Assembly: GCA_051883095.1 (NCBI GenBank)
Contig: JBJETB010000075.1
Location: 1 to 38,311 of the forward strand
Length of the DNA stretch: 38,311 bases
Direction of reading: 5' to 3'
Source of the DNA: SUG1106 sp051883095
Lineage (GTDB): Bacteria; Bacillota; Clostridia; Peptostreptococcales; Anaerovoracaceae
The position numbers and the translations under genes are program-made. The notes beneath the pieces are model-generated. The model saw nothing but the letters and a program-made list of their open reading frames with translations. It had not been told where the DNA came from and did no database searches. Below are positions 7,378 through 15,895 of this stretch, piece after piece; position 1 is the stretch's first letter; each line of letters begins with the position of its first letter.

Positions 7378-9048
7378 ATGACTAAAAAAATACTGGCAGG
7401 TGTAATCGGTGTTTCCCTGGTTATCATGCTGGTCTGTGTAGGGCTGGTCATGGGAATCATGTACGATTACATGGGTCAAAAGATAGATGAACAGATGGCC
7501 AGTGAGGCAATTCTTACAGAAGAGGCATGGCTTACAGGCGGAGAAGAATTTCTTGACCGCATGGAAAACCGCCCTGACATAAAAAGCAGAATCACCATCA
7601 TCGACAGTCAGGGCAATGTCCTGTACGACAGTGTGGCTGACCAGTCTTCCATGGAAAATCACCTGGAACGTGAAGAAGTCAAGGAGGCTCTGACAGAAGG
7701 TGTAGGCAAAGCGTCGAGAACTTCATACACACTGGCGGAGGATACAAGATACTATGCGAAGAAAACAGCCGACGGCAACATAGTGAGAATATCCACAAGC
7801 CACTATTCTCAGCTGGGTCTGCTTCTGGATACTTTTGGCATGATTATAATAACCGTGGCTGTACTCATAGTCCTCAGCGTGTTTATTTCATACAGGGTGG
7901 CGCGGGCAATCATCAAGCCTGTAAACGATATTGATCTGGACAATCCGGATATAAGCGAAAATTATGAAGAGCTGGGGCCGCTGCTTCACAGAATCCATCA
8001 GCAGAACAGCAGAATAAAGAGGCAGATGGAGAACCTGCGCAAAAGCAGAGAGGAATTTAACATCATAACACAAAACATGAGCGAAGGTCTCATTATCATA
8101 GACAAGGATGCGGAGATTCTCACATATAACCGCAGTGCTGCAGAAATGCTGGATGGTGGAGACGGCAGGCAGATTGAAGGTTCGGTGCTGAAACTCAACA
8201 GAAGCGAGCCTTTCAGAAAGGCTGTGTCCGAAGCGCTTGAGGGCAATAATTCTCAGGTCTACCTCACCGAAGGTGAATCGACTTATGAGATCATATCGAA
8301 TCCGGTAAGGGAAGAGGAACAGGTAACAGGAGCAATCCTTATCGTCATGGATGTTACCGAAAGGGAAAAAGGTGAAAAACTGAGACGTGAGTTTACATCC
8401 AATGTATCCCACGAACTTAAAACTCCTCTGACCTCCATATATGGAGTTTCGGATATGCTGGCCTCAGGACTGGTCAAAGCTGAGGATGTGGCCGGATTTG
8501 CAGGTACTATCAAGGAAGAGTCGGCAAGACTCATATCACTTATAGACGATATAATCAAGCTTTCGCGACTGGATGAAAGTACAGTGCCTCAGGAAACAGA
8601 GATTATAGATGTATGCGGCTCGGCACGCGATGTTGTAAGCAGACTTTCCGGAAAAGCATCCGAAAACGACGTGGAGCTTTCCTTCATGGGAGAGCCGTCG
8701 GAGATGAGGGGAGTTCAGCACATACTGGACGAAATCATTTACAACATATGCGAAAATGCCATCAAGTACAACAGACCAGGCGGTTTCGTAAAGGTTTCTG
8801 TAAGAAATGAGGGCGAGGAGAGTCTTATAACCGTTGCGGACAATGGAATCGGCATTCCAAAAGCCGACAGGGAAAGAGTATTCGAAAGATTCTACAGAGT
8901 TGACAAAAGCCACTCAAAGCAGATTGGCGGCACCGGACTGGGGCTGTCTATAGTAAAACATGGTGTAATTTACCTGAATGGCAGAATTAATCTGGAAAGC
9001 GAGGAAGGCCGTGGAACGGTAATTACTGTAGGCTTCCCGCGGGCGTAA
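7378..9048 (+). CDS. phoR: Phosphate sensor histidine kinase PhoR
   Basis: This 556-residue membrane histidine kinase has a first helix near residues 4-27 and an extracytoplasmic domain to about 145. A second helix at about 148-170 leads to a short, degenerate HAMP-like linker. Next come a PAS domain (about 225-320, QNMSEGLIIIDKDAEILTYN), a HisKA helix with phospho-accepting H345 in SNVSHELKTPL, and an HATPase_c domain with the N box (YNICENAIKYN), G1 (VADNGIGIP) and G2 (GGTGLGLSIVKH). It sits 15 bp behind phoP. PhoR-type kinases sense phosphate indirectly through PstB and PhoU, all encoded in the same operon. It is the last gene of the operon. Confidence 0.92.
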   Translation: MTKKILAGVIGVSLVIMLVCVGLVMGIMYDYMGQKIDEQMASEAILTEEAWLTGGEEFLDRMENRPDIKSRITIIDSQGNVLYDSVADQSSMENHLEREEVKEALTEGVGKASRTSYTLAEDTRYYAKKTADGNIVRISTSHYSQLGLLLDTFGMIIITVAVLIVLSVFISYRVARAIIKPVNDIDLDNPDISENYEELGPLLHRIHQQNSRIKRQMENLRKSREEFNIITQNMSEGLIIIDKDAEILTYNRSAAEMLDGGDGRQIEGSVLKLNRSEPFRKAVSEALEGNNSQVYLTEGESTYEIISNPVREEEQVTGAILIVMDVTEREKGEKLRREFTSNVSHELKTPLTSIYGVSDMLASGLVKAEDVAGFAGTIKEESARLISLIDDIIKLSRLDESTVPQETEIIDVCGSARDVVSRLSGKASENDVELSFMGEPSEMRGVQHILDEIIYNICENAIKYNRPGGFVKVSVRNEGEESLITVADNGIGIPKADRERVFERFYRVDKSHSKQIGGTGLGLSIVKHGVIYLNGRINLESEEGRGTVITVGFPRA

Positions 9049-9485
9049 ACGATATGATGTTGGCAGGAAAACATGCGGGGCATGATTATGGTATCCGAAG
9101 TTAATTGGGGTTTCGACTCCTAAACCGTGTCAGATGTGTCACAGGATTGAGTTTTATGCAAAAAAGTAATGCCAAACCTGCAAACGTTGGAATTAAGCTA
9201 TCCGTGTTACACGAGGCTTAAAGACTTTGAGTAATATAATACAATAATATTAAAAAATTACATATATGGACATTATTCTATATGCAAAATGCCTTTAAAA
9301 TGTGATTCAAGATTTTACTGTGTAATTTTTTAATTTTTTTATGCGGCCTGGAGCGTTTCGCATTACAAAAATGTATAAAACGCAGTATAGACAGACTTGG
9401 GATAAAAAAATGTTGGCAAATTTAAATAATGTTTTTAAAATTGCCAACATGGATTATAGACTTGGAACCAGACTGAATTCAGTAT
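9049..9485. other. 437-bp convergent intergenic region after phoR
   Basis: No supportable gene. It lies between phoR (plus) and the TPM gene (minus). It holds a lone ATGTTGGCAG half-element (9057-9066) with no partner 41 bp away, and an 11-bp inverted repeat AAAAAATTACA (9252-9262) / TGTAATTTTTT (9321-9331) with T tracts that could end the phoR transcript. It also holds the complete 41-bp element at 9410-9450. The rest is AT-rich. Confidence 0.55.
9410..9450 (-). repeat. 41-bp inverted-repeat element, copy i-3 (possible terminator of the minus operon)
   Basis: The arms are ATGTTGGCAA (9410-9419) and TTGCCAACAT (9441-9450), and the interior is AT-rich and unlike copies i-1 and i-2. Read on the minus strand it is followed by seven T residues, which fits an intrinsic terminator for the xpaC-telA-LemA-TPM transcript. 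The total length is again exactly 41 bp. Confidence 0.75.
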
Positions 9486-10457
9486 TTACCTGCCGCGTCT
9501 GCCGGCGCCGCCGCCTCTGCTGGAACCGCCGCCGCCATGGCCCATACCGCCGCCGCGGCTGCTGCTCCTGCTGCCTCCGCCAAAGGATGAACGGGAGCTG
9601 CCGGGCCTGCTTCCGGATACCGTGGTGCGCGAAGACCGTGAAGGCCTTGACGGTCTTGATGTCGGTATAAAAATCGGGCGAGTTCTGTTACGGGACGTAT
9701 GTGATCCGCCATAATCACTTCCGGAGAAGCCTCCGCCTCGCGAGCCTTTGTTTTTCCTGCCAAAGAAGATTGAAGTAATGATCAGCAGTACCAGTACCAC
9801 AAGAAAAACAATCAGAACCATCTTGATAATCCGGGAGAAGTCGCTTGCTGCAGATGTGTAGTCGTAGTCTGAGGTGCTGCTCCCTGAACCGTCATACTCA
9901 CTGCTGCCGCCATATACATCGGAAACACTCCTGTACAGTGCGTCGAAAACAGAGCGAACGCCGCTGTCATAGTCACCGGCAGCGAAGTCATCTTCGAGAT
10001 AATTCCATAGAATATCGTCAATATCACCTGAGGTAAGGGCATTTTCGAGCCCTTTGCCCTGCATGCACCAGTAGTTTTCCTCACCTATGGCAAGCAGGAG
10101 CAGTATGCCGTTATCTTTGTCTTCATCTCCGATTTTCCAGTCTTTAAACAGCTTGTAGGCATAGTCCTCAATATCCATGCCGTCCAGAAAATCCACAGTG
10201 ACCACTACAATCTGTCCGCCGCAAAGATTTTCAAGCTCGGCGTTTTTTTCTGTTATGTATTTTTCGGTATCTGAAGATATTACATCAGCTTCATCAGCCA
10301 CATAAAATGAATCTGACTGAGAAATCACACTGCCGTATGCGGCAGATGAAAGCACGGGCAATGACATCATCAGAAGAATTATCAGCACAGGAATAATGGC
10401 TGATGAAGGCCGCAGGACGTGACGATTTGCCAGGCCTTGTTTCAGTTTCATATTCAT
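9486..10457 (-). CDS. TPM-domain membrane protein with Gly/Ser/Arg-rich tail
   Basis: This 323-residue protein has an N-terminal signal/anchor (about residues 20-40, IIPVLIILLMMSLPVLSSAAYG). A TPM_phosphatase (YgcG-like) domain follows (about 50-185, FYVADEADVISSDTEKYITEKNAELE ... GILLLLAIGEENYWCMQGKGLE). After an acidic Ser/Gly linker there is a second membrane helix (about 212-232), then a low-complexity cytoplasmic tail dominated by Gly, Ser and Arg, ending in GGG/RGG runs. TPM proteins are membrane-associated, often paired with LemA, and of uncertain biochemical activity; some are linked to photosystem II repair in phototrophs. Here it closes an operon with a LemA-like protein, TelA and XpaC, suggesting envelope-stress work. 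Confidence 0.8.
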   Translation of the reverse strand: MNMKLKQGLANRHVLRPSSAIIPVLIILLMMSLPVLSSAAYGSVISQSDSFYVADEADVISSDTEKYITEKNAELENLCGGQIVVVTVDFLDGMDIEDYAYKLFKDWKIGDEDKDNGILLLLAIGEENYWCMQGKGLENALTSGDIDDILWNYLEDDFAAGDYDSGVRSVFDALYRSVSDVYGGSSEYDGSGSSTSDYDYTSAASDFSRIIKMVLIVFLVVLVLLIITSIFFGRKNKGSRGGGFSGSDYGGSHTSRNRTRPIFIPTSRPSRPSRSSRTTVSGSRPGSSRSSFGGGSRSSSRGGGMGHGGGGSSRGGGAGRRGR

Positions 10458-10501
10458 ACTATTATATCACTTCCATTCCTGACTGCAAAAGTCATAAAAA
10501 A

Positions 10502-11056
10502 CTAATAGAAAATCACAGCCTCTTTTGCAGGCGTGACAGCAGCTATCAGGCTGGCAGGAAATCTGCTCAGAGTCTCATTGTAGTCCTGAGCATAGCCGTT
10601 GTACGGGTCGTGGCTGATAGTATCTCCCCTTGAGCTGAAATCTGCATAGAGCCTCTGTCTGTAAGCCTCGTCCTTTTCAGACAGACCGATGTCTTCAAGA
10701 CTTCTGTACAGAGCGGTCATTGCAGCTTCCAGCCTTTTATCGGCAGATAAGCGTTCTGAAATGTCATTGCCGCCTGAGGCTGCCGACATTGCTGCAGAAG
10801 CATCAGAAAGTTCTTTTACTTCGGTGCTTTCGCCCACATATTTTCTGGCCACGGAGACCAGATTTACAGCACATGCTGCCCTCTCGGAAAGATCATTCTC
10901 TATGCAGATACCGTCGCCGTCCTCACCTGTGAAGAAGACCTTTTCCACATCATTGTACAGACCGGATAAGGATCTGTAACCGCCGAGCCAGAACCCGCCT
11001 GCAATGAGCACTATCATAATCAGTATGGACAGCGCTTTGTTTTCAAGTAATTTCAT
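10502..11056 (-). CDS. LemA-like single-pass membrane protein (hypothetical)
   Basis: This 184-residue protein has one N-terminal membrane helix (KALSILIMIVLIAGGFWLGG, residues 7-26) and an otherwise helical extracytoplasmic part (SLSGLYNDVEKVFFTG ... LEAAMTALYRSLEDIG ... YNETLSRFPASLIAAVTPAKEAVIFY). The ending YN..L..FP..L.A resembles the end of LemA proteins (YN..I..FP), and LemA is a frequent partner of TPM proteins. The similarity is low and the family assignment rests partly on context. It begins 4 bp after the telA stop. Confidence 0.6.
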   Translation of the reverse strand: MKLLENKALSILIMIVLIAGGFWLGGYRSLSGLYNDVEKVFFTGEDGDGICIENDLSERAACAVNLVSVARKYVGESTEVKELSDASAAMSAASGGNDISERLSADKRLEAAMTALYRSLEDIGLSEKDEAYRQRLYADFSSRGDTISHDPYNGYAQDYNETLSRFPASLIAAVTPAKEAVIFY

Positions 11057-11060
11057 ATTG

Positions 11061-12185
11061 CTAGTTCCTTACCTCGAGAAGCTTGCTCTTAAGTTCGCCC
11101 TCGATTTTAAGCAATTCGACTTCTGCAGCCTTTCTCTTTTCGCGTCCGTCTTTCTGGATTTCCATTACCTCGTCGATAGTCTCGATGAGCTTCTGGTTGG
11201 TCTCCTTCAAGGTTTCAATGTCAACGATGCCGCGTTCAGATTCCTTGGCCACATTGACTGTTGTCTGTTTAAGAACCTCAGCATTCTTGCGGAGCAGTTC
11301 GTTGGTGGTATCGGAAACAGCCTGCTGTGCTTTTACAGCGGCTTCGCTGTTGGCAAGGCCCAGGGCGAGAACCATCTGGCTCTTCCACAGAGGTATTGTA
11401 TTTATGAGAGTGGTCTGAATCTTTTCAACCATAAGGGTGTTGTTGTTCTGCACCAGGCGGATCTGCGGAGCCATCTGAAGAGAAACGGTTCTGGTAAGAT
11501 CCAGATCATGAAGCTTCTTTTCAAATCTGTTGCACATCTGAGCAAAGTCATTGGCTGCCTGGGCATCCTCGGTGGAACCGCTGGCTTCTGCCTTGGCTTT
11601 CAGTTCAGGAAGTGTGACGTTATATGCTTCCTCAAGCTTTTTCTTTCCGGCAACTATGTACATGGAGAGCTGCTTGAAGTTAAGGGTGTTTGCTTTGAAA
11701 AGTTCATCCAGAACTGCGATGTCACGGGTAAGGGTAACCTGATGTCCTTCAAGGATTTCAACAACCTTTTCCACGTTGACTTCAGCCTTGTCGTATTTTG
11801 CCTTAAGCTGTGCGATAGGGTCTGCCGCCTTATGGAAAAGCTTCATAAGTCCTTTCTTTTCCTCCAGGGCATCAAAACCTTTCAGTTCAGTAACCAGGTC
11901 TGCAAGGGTATTTCCTACTGTGCCCAGATCCTTGGTTCTCACACTTTCAAGAGCACTGTCGGAAAAGTCAGCCATTTTCTGCTGGGCATCAGCGCCGTAC
12001 TGCAGAATATGTGCAGCATTGGAGAGGTCGATTTTACCCACAAATTCATCAACGACCTTCTGCTCCTCAGCAGTCAGTTCAATCTTATCTTCAATGTTTA
12101 CTTCCTGAATTGGTGCCGGTTCTTCCGGTTTTGGCTCTTCGCCGATTGTAAGGGTAGGCACTTCCAGTTTTAATTCGTCACTCAT
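11061..12185 (-). CDS. telA: Toxic anion resistance protein TelA
   Basis: This 374-residue soluble, highly helical protein is of normal length for the TelA/KlaA family. A proline- and glutamate-rich N-terminus (PKPEEPAPIQEV) leads to long amphipathic helices. Family phrases include LMKLFHKAADPIAQLKAKYDKAE, TLNFKQLSMYIVAGKKKLEEA and MAPQIRLVQNNNTLMVEKIQTTLINTIPLWKSQMVLALGL. TelA-family genes were named for tellurite resistance, and in Bacillota they are tied to cell-envelope stress (bacteriocins, beta-lactams). It lies directly behind xpaC, the usual partner. Biochemical activity is unknown. Confidence 0.9.
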   Translation of the reverse strand: MSDELKLEVPTLTIGEEPKPEEPAPIQEVNIEDKIELTAEEQKVVDEFVGKIDLSNAAHILQYGADAQQKMADFSDSALESVRTKDLGTVGNTLADLVTELKGFDALEEKKGLMKLFHKAADPIAQLKAKYDKAEVNVEKVVEILEGHQVTLTRDIAVLDELFKANTLNFKQLSMYIVAGKKKLEEAYNVTLPELKAKAEASGSTEDAQAANDFAQMCNRFEKKLHDLDLTRTVSLQMAPQIRLVQNNNTLMVEKIQTTLINTIPLWKSQMVLALGLANSEAAVKAQQAVSDTTNELLRKNAEVLKQTTVNVAKESERGIVDIETLKETNQKLIETIDEVMEIQKDGREKRKAAEVELLKIEGELKSKLLEVRN

Positions 12186-12200
12186 GTCATATCCTCCTCA

Positions 12201-12878
12201 TTATTCTTGTTCTTTATCCAAACCGCTGAAATCCATTCTGTTTTCGGATCCTTCGGTTTTTAGCAGTTGTTCGAGCACGGTAATGTCTGCTGACACTTCC
12301 ATGGCATCGTCGGAAAACATATCGTCCAGTATGCGTTTCAGTGCGGCGTCAGCTCCCGTAAGCCCTTCCTCGATGCGTTTCATGCTGCTGATGATGTTTT
12401 CGCCGTCCACAGCCTGAGATTCCAGCTGTATGTACTTGTCTGCCAGACCGGTAATCATAGCTGTATAGTGGTTGGCAAGCTTGCGTACCTTGCTTCTGTC
12501 TTTAGGGTCTCTTTCGAGCTCATCAGCGATTAGATCCATGGTACGGGCCATGGAGCCTGCTGCAGCTGAAACTGTTTCGTTTCTTATCTTTTTCTGCTGG
12601 CTCAGCAGAGTATCCCTGCACTGGTCAAGTTTTTTCGCCAGTTCATCGGCACGGACCTTAACGGTAGGAGCCGGCGGTAATTCAGCAATCTGCTTTCTGC
12701 GCCTTAAGGTCAGCACAGTAAATGCTGCTGCGGCTGCTGCGGCAGTCAGAATCAGGGCATACAGCTTATAAACAGGCAAAATCAGGGCCAGAATAAACCA
12801 GACTGCACCTGCGGCTATAAATGGCAGACCGGATGGCATTACTTTGCCCTGCTGCTTTGAAGTCGTTTCCTTGCTCAT
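12201..12878 (-). CDS. xpaC: XpaC family membrane protein (5-bromo-4-chloroindolyl phosphate hydrolysis protein)
   Basis: This 225-residue protein has two adjacent N-terminal membrane helices (about residues 16-54, with a run of alanines AAAAAAAF) and a helical cytoplasmic domain (about 70-220). Despite its historical name, XpaC proteins are not shown to be phosphatases. They are usually encoded next to TelA and are thought to act with it at the membrane. It is the first gene of the minus-strand operon, with AAGGAG before its ATG and a TACAAT-like -10 about 40 bp upstream; the -35 is poor. Confidence 0.82.
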   Translation of the reverse strand: MSKETTSKQQGKVMPSGLPFIAAGAVWFILALILPVYKLYALILTAAAAAAAFTVLTLRRRKQIAELPPAPTVKVRADELAKKLDQCRDTLLSQQKKIRNETVSAAAGSMARTMDLIADELERDPKDRSKVRKLANHYTAMITGLADKYIQLESQAVDGENIISSMKRIEEGLTGADAALKRILDDMFSDDAMEVSADITVLEQLLKTEGSENRMDFSGLDKEQE

Positions 12879-13026
12879 ATTTTACTCCTTATGCATAATT
12901 GACGAGATAATTGTACCATTTTTTTCTTAAAAAATAAAGAACTATGGTCGTGGATGATTAAAAAATATTTGTGAGGGTATATAAAAGATATAAGATTAAA
13001 TTTATCGGATATCGGAGGAAAAGAAA

Positions 13027-13395
13027 ATGAAATATTACGTATGTGAACATTGTGGAAATATTATTGAAAAGGTAAACGATGCAGGCGTGCCCGTAATGTG
13101 CTGCGGACAGAAGATGACCGAAATCGTTCCGGGTTCTGTAGACGCTGCTGCTGAAAAGCACGTTCCTGCTGTAACTGTGGAAGGAAATCTGGTAAAGGTT
13201 GCTGTAGGTGAAGTTGAACATCCTATGGTTCCTGAACATTACATCGGATGGGTTGCCATCAAGACGGAGCAGGGTCAGCAGAGAAAGACTCTTAAAGCAG
13301 GCGACAAGCCTGAGGTTGTGTTCGCACTTGCAGATGGCGACAAGCTGGTTGAAACTTATGCATGGTGCAACCTCCACGGACTTTGGAAGAAATAG
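13027..13395 (+). CDS. dfx: Desulfoferrodoxin (superoxide reductase, two-iron type)
   Basis: This 122-residue protein has an N-terminal desulforedoxin domain whose Cys ligands C6-x2-C9 and C25-C26 (VMCCGQKM) hold an Fe(Cys)4 centre. A superoxide reductase domain follows with its His4Cys site: EKHVP, VEHPMVPEHYIGW and the closing WCNLHGLW. It reduces superoxide to peroxide without making oxygen, a typical defence of strict anaerobes. GGAGGA precedes the ATG. It stands alone on its strand, followed by a strong GC-rich hairpin (13475-13522). Confidence 0.95.
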   Translation: MKYYVCEHCGNIIEKVNDAGVPVMCCGQKMTEIVPGSVDAAAEKHVPAVTVEGNLVKVAVGEVEHPMVPEHYIGWVAIKTEQGQQRKTLKAGDKPEVVFALADGDKLVETYAWCNLHGLWKK

Positions 13396-13474
13396 GCTGA
13401 TATAACTGATATAAAAGAGAAGCAGACCAAAATCAAAATTAAGAAATCGAAATTAAATTGAAATTGGAAACAAG

Positions 13475-13522
13475 AAATTCCCCCAAAATTGTGTGAAAAA
13501 ATGCGATTTGATGGGGGAATTT
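13475..13522 (+). terminator. Hairpin behind dfx (likely terminator or attenuator)
   Basis: AAATTCCCCCA (13475-13485) and TGGGGGAATTT (13512-13522) form an 11-bp perfect stem, followed by a T-rich stretch. The right arm also takes part in a competing longer inverted repeat (13504-13597). Confidence 0.6.
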
Positions 13523-13597
13523 TCGTGTTTTTGAGCCGTTCTTATCGGAAATCAAACCATAAATGGAATTAATACCTAAAAATCCCCCATCAAATCG
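13504..13597. repeat. Long-range 15-bp inverted repeat competing with the dfx terminator
   Basis: CGATTTGATGGGGGA (13504-13518) and TCCCCCATCAAATCG (13583-13597) are perfect complements about 64 bp apart. The first arm overlaps the right arm of the 13475-13522 hairpin, so the two structures exclude each other. The downstream phzF gene is on the other strand, so on either transcript this is a 3' region. Confidence 0.65.
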
Positions 13598-13639
13598 ATA
13601 AAATTCATAATTTTTTGTGGAGTTGAGCCGCGTTATGTA

Positions 13640-14560
13640 TTAGATATGTATCTCGCCTTCGGCCAGAATAACAGCGTTTCCGCCTACCTTGATATAGCAA
13701 GGTCTTGCGGCACCGTCTTCGCAGCCGTCTGCAGAACAGTCCACATCGATGTGGCTGCGGATCTCGGACGGTCTCTTCATTTTCTCACCCTGCACGAAGC
13801 AGCAGTCATCACCGTCTTTAACGAAGCCGTTGAGATAACCGTAGTAGGTAAGCGCTCCGTTGGAGGTTCCGGTTGCAGCTTCCTCATCAATGTCATAGAG
13901 AGGAGCAAAGTTTCTCACATGGCAGGTCTCGCCTTCTTTGCCGCCGCAGTCGAGGGTAAACGCATGAACACCTACAACCTCATACTTCTCTGAGAGCTTG
14001 GACAGGGCAGGAAAATCCGGTGCAATGGCATCCAGAGCTTCAAGGGAGGCCACAGGCATCATGATGTCCGGAAGGCCTGTTGATATCATCTGCGGAGTCA
14101 GAGTGACGCCGGCAGCCTTCTGCTCTGCGTAGCTTAATCCCATGATGCTGTAAAGCTCTTCTAAAGCTGGCTCTTCAGTAATCTCATTGATTTTTACAGG
14201 TGCGGCCATGTCCATAAGAACGGAACCGTCCTTTACCACGATTTCAAGGTCGCCGGCCAGAGTGTGGTTTATATATTTGCTGTTGTCTTCAATGATTCCT
14301 GCATAAAGGAGTGCCTTGAAGGAACCGATTGTAGCATGTCCACAGAGGTCAACTTCTGCAGCAGGTGTAAAATATCTGATGTTGAATTCGCCTCCGCCAA
14401 GATTTCTGATAAAGGCTGTTTCTGAATAGCGAAGCTCTGCGGCGGTCTTTACCATGACCTGGTCTGATGGAAAATCGGCTCCGTCAGGAAGAATTACCAC
14501 TCCAGCAGGGTTGCCTCCGAAAACCTCGGTTGTAAAGGCGTCAACGATGTAGAATTTCAT
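13640..14560 (-). CDS. PhzF family isomerase/epimerase-like protein
   Basis: This 306-residue protein has the two-fold diaminopimelate-epimerase-like fold of PhzF. Key segments are the start MKFYIVDAFTTEVFGGNPAGVVIL, the catalytic-type Glu in ELRYSETAFI, then IRYFTPAAEVDLCGHATIGS in the first half and FAPLYDIDEEAATGTSNGALTYY in the second. PhzF enzymes act as isomerases in phenazine synthesis, but most family members in anaerobes, including this one with no phenazine genes nearby, have unknown substrates. It starts 13 bp after the FeoB-like gene and is probably co-transcribed with it. AGGAGG precedes the ATG. Confidence 0.9.
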   Translation of the reverse strand: MKFYIVDAFTTEVFGGNPAGVVILPDGADFPSDQVMVKTAAELRYSETAFIRNLGGGEFNIRYFTPAAEVDLCGHATIGSFKALLYAGIIEDNSKYINHTLAGDLEIVVKDGSVLMDMAAPVKINEITEEPALEELYSIMGLSYAEQKAAGVTLTPQMISTGLPDIMMPVASLEALDAIAPDFPALSKLSEKYEVVGVHAFTLDCGGKEGETCHVRNFAPLYDIDEEAATGTSNGALTYYGYLNGFVKDGDDCCFVQGEKMKRPSEIRSHIDVDCSADGCEDGAARPCYIKVGGNAVILAEGEIHI

Positions 14561-14573
14561 TTTCTCTTACCTC

Positions 14574-15731
14574 CTAGTAAATAAAGTTATTTAGTATTTG
14601 GCCTGTGTTGTATGTTATAAATGCTGCCAGCCAGGCTGCGGCAGTCTGAAAAACAAATGTAAAAACTGCATGTCTTATGCTTCCTGATGCTTTGGCCATA
14701 GCGGCCATGGATGCTGCACATGGTGCATACAGCAGGCAGAAGACAAGGAATGAAAACGCTGAAACGGGCGTGAAAATCTGAGCCAGCATTACCGGAAGCA
14801 TGGAACCTTCTGCCAGAACCGTCAGAGTGCTGACCACCGCTTCCTTGGCGGAGAGACCGGTAATCAGTGAAGAGGCGGCACGCCAGTCTCCGAAGCCCAG
14901 CGGAGCGAAGAAAGGAGCTGCCAGCCTGCCTGCGTCGGCCAGAAGGCTTTCGTCGGGATTTTCTGCCGGAACCATGCCTTTGCTGTAGTTCTCCAGAACC
15001 CAGATAATTACTGATGCTGCCAGAATGACGGTAAATGCTTTGCGGAAAAAGCCGCATATATTTTCCCACATGCAGGAGAAGGCCTTCTGCGCACGGGGAC
15101 GCCTGAAGCCCTGAAACTGAGGACTGAAGAGGCTTTCCTGAACCGGATTCACCTGTGAATAGTGAATGAGTCTTCCAAAAGAAACGGCCGCAATCATTGC
15201 CATCAGGACCCCGATTATATAAAGTGAGCAGGTTACCATGCCGGCATGGTCGGGAAAAAACACCGACGTCATCATACCGTAAAGAGGCAGCTTGGCACTG
15301 CAGGACATGAAGGGAATCAGAGCGAGGGCCAGTTTTTTCGTTCTTTCGTCTTTGATATCCTCTGTGGCAAGAATGGCAGGAACCGAACATCCGAAACCCA
15401 TTATGAGAGGAATCGTAATCTGTCCGGGAATTCCAAGAGGACGCATAAGCCTGCCCATGACACGGGACAGAATATTAAGATATCCGGTCTCCTCCAGCAT
15501 GGAAAGACAGAAGAAGAGCACACCTATAACCGGTATAAATGAAAGTACGCTTCCTATGCCCGCGCATACTCCGTCTATGATGAGGGAACGCAGAGTGTCA
15601 GGTGCATCCGCTGACACAAGCAGACTGTCGAGGAGCTCTGTCCACCAGCCGATGCCGCGTGACATGATTTCGCTCAGCCCAGGGCCGGCAGCGGCAAAGG
15701 TCAGATAAAATGTAAGCAGCATTTTTTGCAT
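14574..15731 (-). CDS. FeoB-like membrane core (Gate/nucleoside-recognition domains) without GTPase domain
   Basis: This roughly 385-residue polytopic membrane protein matches the membrane half of FeoB, the ferrous iron transporter. It has the first Gate repeat (GFGCSVPAILATEDIKDERTKKLALALIPFMSCSAKLPLYGMM) with its conserved Cys, and the second half (SSLITGLSAKEAVVSTLTVL ... CLLYAPCAASMAAMAKASG). The cytosolic N-terminal G domain (about 270 residues in full FeoB) is absent, and no GTPase or FeoA gene lies next to it: the upstream 146 bp are noncoding and hom runs the other way. It may be a stand-alone transporter of a divalent metal or another solute. The start may be the ATG at 15722, which has better spacing to GAGAGG. 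Confidence 0.75.
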   Translation of the reverse strand: MQKMLLTFYLTFAAAGPGLSEIMSRGIGWWTELLDSLLVSADAPDTLRSLIIDGVCAGIGSVLSFIPVIGVLFFCLSMLEETGYLNILSRVMGRLMRPLGIPGQITIPLIMGFGCSVPAILATEDIKDERTKKLALALIPFMSCSAKLPLYGMMTSVFFPDHAGMVTCSLYIIGVLMAMIAAVSFGRLIHYSQVNPVQESLFSPQFQGFRRPRAQKAFSCMWENICGFFRKAFTVILAASVIIWVLENYSKGMVPAENPDESLLADAGRLAAPFFAPLGFGDWRAASSLITGLSAKEAVVSTLTVLAEGSMLPVMLAQIFTPVSAFSFLVFCLLYAPCAASMAAMAKASGSIRHAVFTFVFQTAAAWLAAFITYNTGQILNNFIY

Positions 15732-15833
15732 TTCCTCTCTGCCTTTTGGAGGCCTTGAAGTTCCCTAATTGTCATCCTTTTTTGTGTCCATCTAAAGTAT
15801 ATTTCAAAATCGGCAGGATATCAACATTTGCCC

Positions 15834-15861
15834 TTGAAAATCTTTAAAAAATTGCTACAAT
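15834..15861 (+). promoter_or_regulatory. Sigma-A-type promoter of hom
   Basis: TTGAAA (15834-15839), a 16-bp spacer and TACAAT (15856-15861) lie 35 bp upstream of the hom start. Confidence 0.5.
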
Positions 15862-15895
15862 TATTTTAGCAAAACAGTTGATGGGAGAGAAACAT

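Noticed and set aside
11004..12173. Large plus-strand open frame opposite telA
   Set aside because: It is the antisense shadow of telA; the translation has no family resemblance and no ribosome binding site, whereas telA on the minus strand is a clear family member.
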